A stretch of DNA of 64,000 nucleotides from an uncultured Granulosicoccus sp. (lineage in GTDB: Bacteria > Pseudomonadota > Gammaproteobacteria > Granulosicoccales > Granulosicoccaceae). The position numbers and the translations under genes were made by a program. The notes under the pieces were generated by a model, which was given only the letters and a program-made list of their open reading frames with translations, was not told the DNA's origin and made no database searches. Of this stretch, positions 62,733 to 64,000 are shown one piece after another; within the stretch, counting starts at the first letter, position 1; every line of letters begins with the position of its first letter. The stretch is from assembly GCA_947495035.1 (NCBI GenBank), contig CANLXI010000006.1:62001-126000 (forward strand), given 5' to 3'.

Positions 62733-63137
62733 CTAGTTGCCCGCAGGTCCGAAATGCGCGGAGACATTGTTCGAATCACCGCGACTGGCTGATGGATTGA
62801 ACGGTTCCAGCCTCACCCGGGCATAGACCTCATCCTTGTTGCCGATGACCCAGCCGAGAATGATGGTGTCCGGGTCTTCATCCAGAACGCTGTTGGCGAT
62901 GTCTCTGGTGAGCGTTCGCTCGATGCAGCCATTGGTGGCTCTGACGCAGGTGTTGCGCAGTGTGATCAGGTGATCGTCCCATACCGGGTCATCACCTCTG
63001 AGCGTCACTCGCTCGTGAAAGACGCTGTTTGCCATCGCTTCACAGCTGGAAAAACAGATCCTGTAGGTCACGGTCACGCGACTTCTGCGTCTGCCGGAAT
63101 CCTCGATCGATAATCTCACATTGCTGATGGTAGCCAT
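62733..63137 (-). CDS. Small hypothetical protein
   Basis: This 134-aa protein has an excellent ribosome-binding site (AAGGAG about 8 nt before the ATG). There is no signal peptide or membrane segment. It looks beta-rich: MATISNVRLSIEDSGRRRSRVTVTY, then FHERVTLRGDD, and TIILGWVIGNKDEVYARVRLEPF near the end. Four cysteines are present (RICFSSCEA, RNTCVRATNGCIE). No family is recognised. It lies between the CUT2 operon and the HD hydrolase, apparently as a single gene. Confidence 0.68.
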   Translation of the reverse strand: MATISNVRLSIEDSGRRRSRVTVTYRICFSSCEAMANSVFHERVTLRGDDPVWDDHLITLRNTCVRATNGCIERTLTRDIANSVLDEDPDTIILGWVIGNKDEVYARVRLEPFNPSASRGDSNNVSAHFGPAGN

Positions 63138-63355
63138 ATTCCTTCTCCTTCATGTCAATCAGGCGTGACATCCGAATACACCCCTAGGGGTGGTGTGTCA
63201 CTGCTGTCAACGGGAGTACGCACTCGGCAGTGCAAATGCAAGTCGAGTGCACCCGTTGAAGAACATGCTGCTATCCGGGAGGCGTCAAGACAATGCTGTG
63301 GCAACTGACGAAAGTCGTGTATTGGCGCGAAAGACAGGAGTTTGGGGCGTTACTG

Positions 63356-63922
63356 CTATTCCGTATAGGTGGGAAAACTGTCCATTGGGCGGGGATTGAC
63401 TTGCAGTATGGACTCGGCCTGTCTGTAGAGCCTCTCATCACCCGACTGGAGCGCACTCAGCAATTCGCGTTTTTCCTGCAGATAGATTCTGAAGAAGTCA
63501 TTGTCCGTCTCGCAGATGTGCTCGGTGTTGTCGATCAGGTCTGCGAGTTTGATGGTCTTGGCCTCCGCCGATTTGTGTTTCCAGGTCAGGCGCTCTGCGG
63601 CCTTGCGCTCTGCTCGGTTCAGAGACGGGTAATTCTCCCTGGTGTACTGGTCTGTCAGTTCTCGCACCAGCGAAGTGACTGTCTGGCCGCATTGCTGCAG
63701 GATCTCCTGCTCTGCACGGACAGGGTCAGGCCCGTCTTCAAGTACATCATGCAAGATGGCAGCTGCCAGCATGTCCTCGTTGTTCGACACGGCGCGGACG
63801 CGCATCATCACGGACAGTGGGTGGGCGATGTAAGGGACTTCCACGTACTTGCGGTTCTGCCCATCATGCGCTGTCGTTGCGATGCGTATCGCGCGATGCA
63901 GCAACTCGTGCCTGGCTGTCAT
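63356..63922 (-). CDS. HD-domain hydrolase, SpoT/MESH1-like
   Basis: This 188-aa stand-alone HD protein shows the arrangement of the (p)ppGpp hydrolase domain of RelA/SpoT: AHDGQNRKYVEVPYIAHPLSV (first histidine), AAAILHDVLEDGPDP (the HD pair), and KTIKLADLIDNTEHI (the later Asp/Asn). No synthetase, TGS or ACT domain is present. Length matches small alarmone hydrolases and MESH1. It may hydrolyse (p)ppGpp or another nucleotide; family membership is clear, substrate is inference. Confidence 0.85.
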   Translation of the reverse strand: MTARHELLHRAIRIATTAHDGQNRKYVEVPYIAHPLSVMMRVRAVSNNEDMLAAAILHDVLEDGPDPVRAEQEILQQCGQTVTSLVRELTDQYTRENYPSLNRAERKAAERLTWKHKSAEAKTIKLADLIDNTEHICETDNDFFRIYLQEKRELLSALQSGDERLYRQAESILQVNPRPMDSFPTYTE

Positions 63923-64000
63923 GATTTCATCTTCGAATCTTGCTGTGGTGTCAGCATAACCTCAATGAGACTTGAATCCACGATCAGACGTCGCCCTTGG

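Overview
The window reads as chromosome of a free-living, respiratory, probably marine gammaproteobacterium. Its GC is fairly high, coding is dense, and it carries a cytochrome bo-type quinol oxidase, SpeA/SpeB polyamine synthesis, periplasmic sugar oxidation and several sugar ABC importers. A Granulosicoccus-like or related Chromatiales lineage would fit, but that is an impression from protein style and not a demonstrated placement.

Layout. (1) 23-5696: a minus-strand operon (GNAT-C39 fusion, agmatinase, arginine decarboxylase) with a divergent RimK-like ATP-grasp ligase. (2) 5844-11672: a small acidic protein, a full-length pyruvate carboxylase, and a YceI / cytochrome b561-YceI pair. (3) 11802-16192: a tRNA-Arg(TCG) followed by what looks like an integrated island. 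It holds a tyrosine recombinase, a DUF4224-like protein, 11-bp tandem repeats, and a C5 cytosine methyltransferase with an HNH endonuclease (a type II restriction-modification pair). This stretch is visibly more AT-rich than its surroundings. (4) 16571-24668: a LacI regulator facing a sugar ABC importer and a GH3 beta-glucosidase; the importer's binding-protein gene carries an in-frame TAA at codon 41. (5) 24698-26389: a small cytochrome c and a PQQ-type sugar (sorbosone) dehydrogenase.

(6) 26950-40478: a block of poorly known envelope and signalling genes, all on the plus strand. It contains three lipoproteins (one of 1014 aa with four related modules), a LuxR-type HTH protein, a secreted protein, a CHASE2 adenylate/guanylate-cyclase-like membrane protein, a 1117-aa FecR-TPR-beta-barrel protein, a Crp/Fnr regulator and a DUF3592 membrane protein. 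It is the best candidate here for an undescribed system: a cyclic-nucleotide circuit tied to an outer-membrane FecR/TPR/barrel protein.

(7) 40878-45172: an Asp/Glu racemase-family protein; a pantothenate operon in which a Rossmann/DUF2520 protein (possible PanG-type ketopantoate reductase) precedes panB and panC; a GNAT protein; and a secreted hypothetical protein. (8) 45456-51919: an MFS transporter, cyoABCD and a SURF1 protein in one tight run. (9) 52110-56614: a Fur-box-like site, a delta-60-repeat lipoprotein, an imelysin and an HTTM (vitamin K carboxylase-like) membrane protein. (10) 56684-62416: a minus-strand CUT2 (ribose/xylose-type) sugar ABC operon ending in an SMP-30 lactonase. (11) 62733-63922: a small unknown protein and a SpoT/MESH1-like HD hydrolase.

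Functionally the window combines plant- or algal-type sugar use (beta-glucosides, pentoses, aldonolactones) with aerobic respiration, CoA precursor synthesis, polyamine synthesis and iron-linked envelope proteins. No rRNA, CRISPR array, transposase or prophage structural gene was seen.
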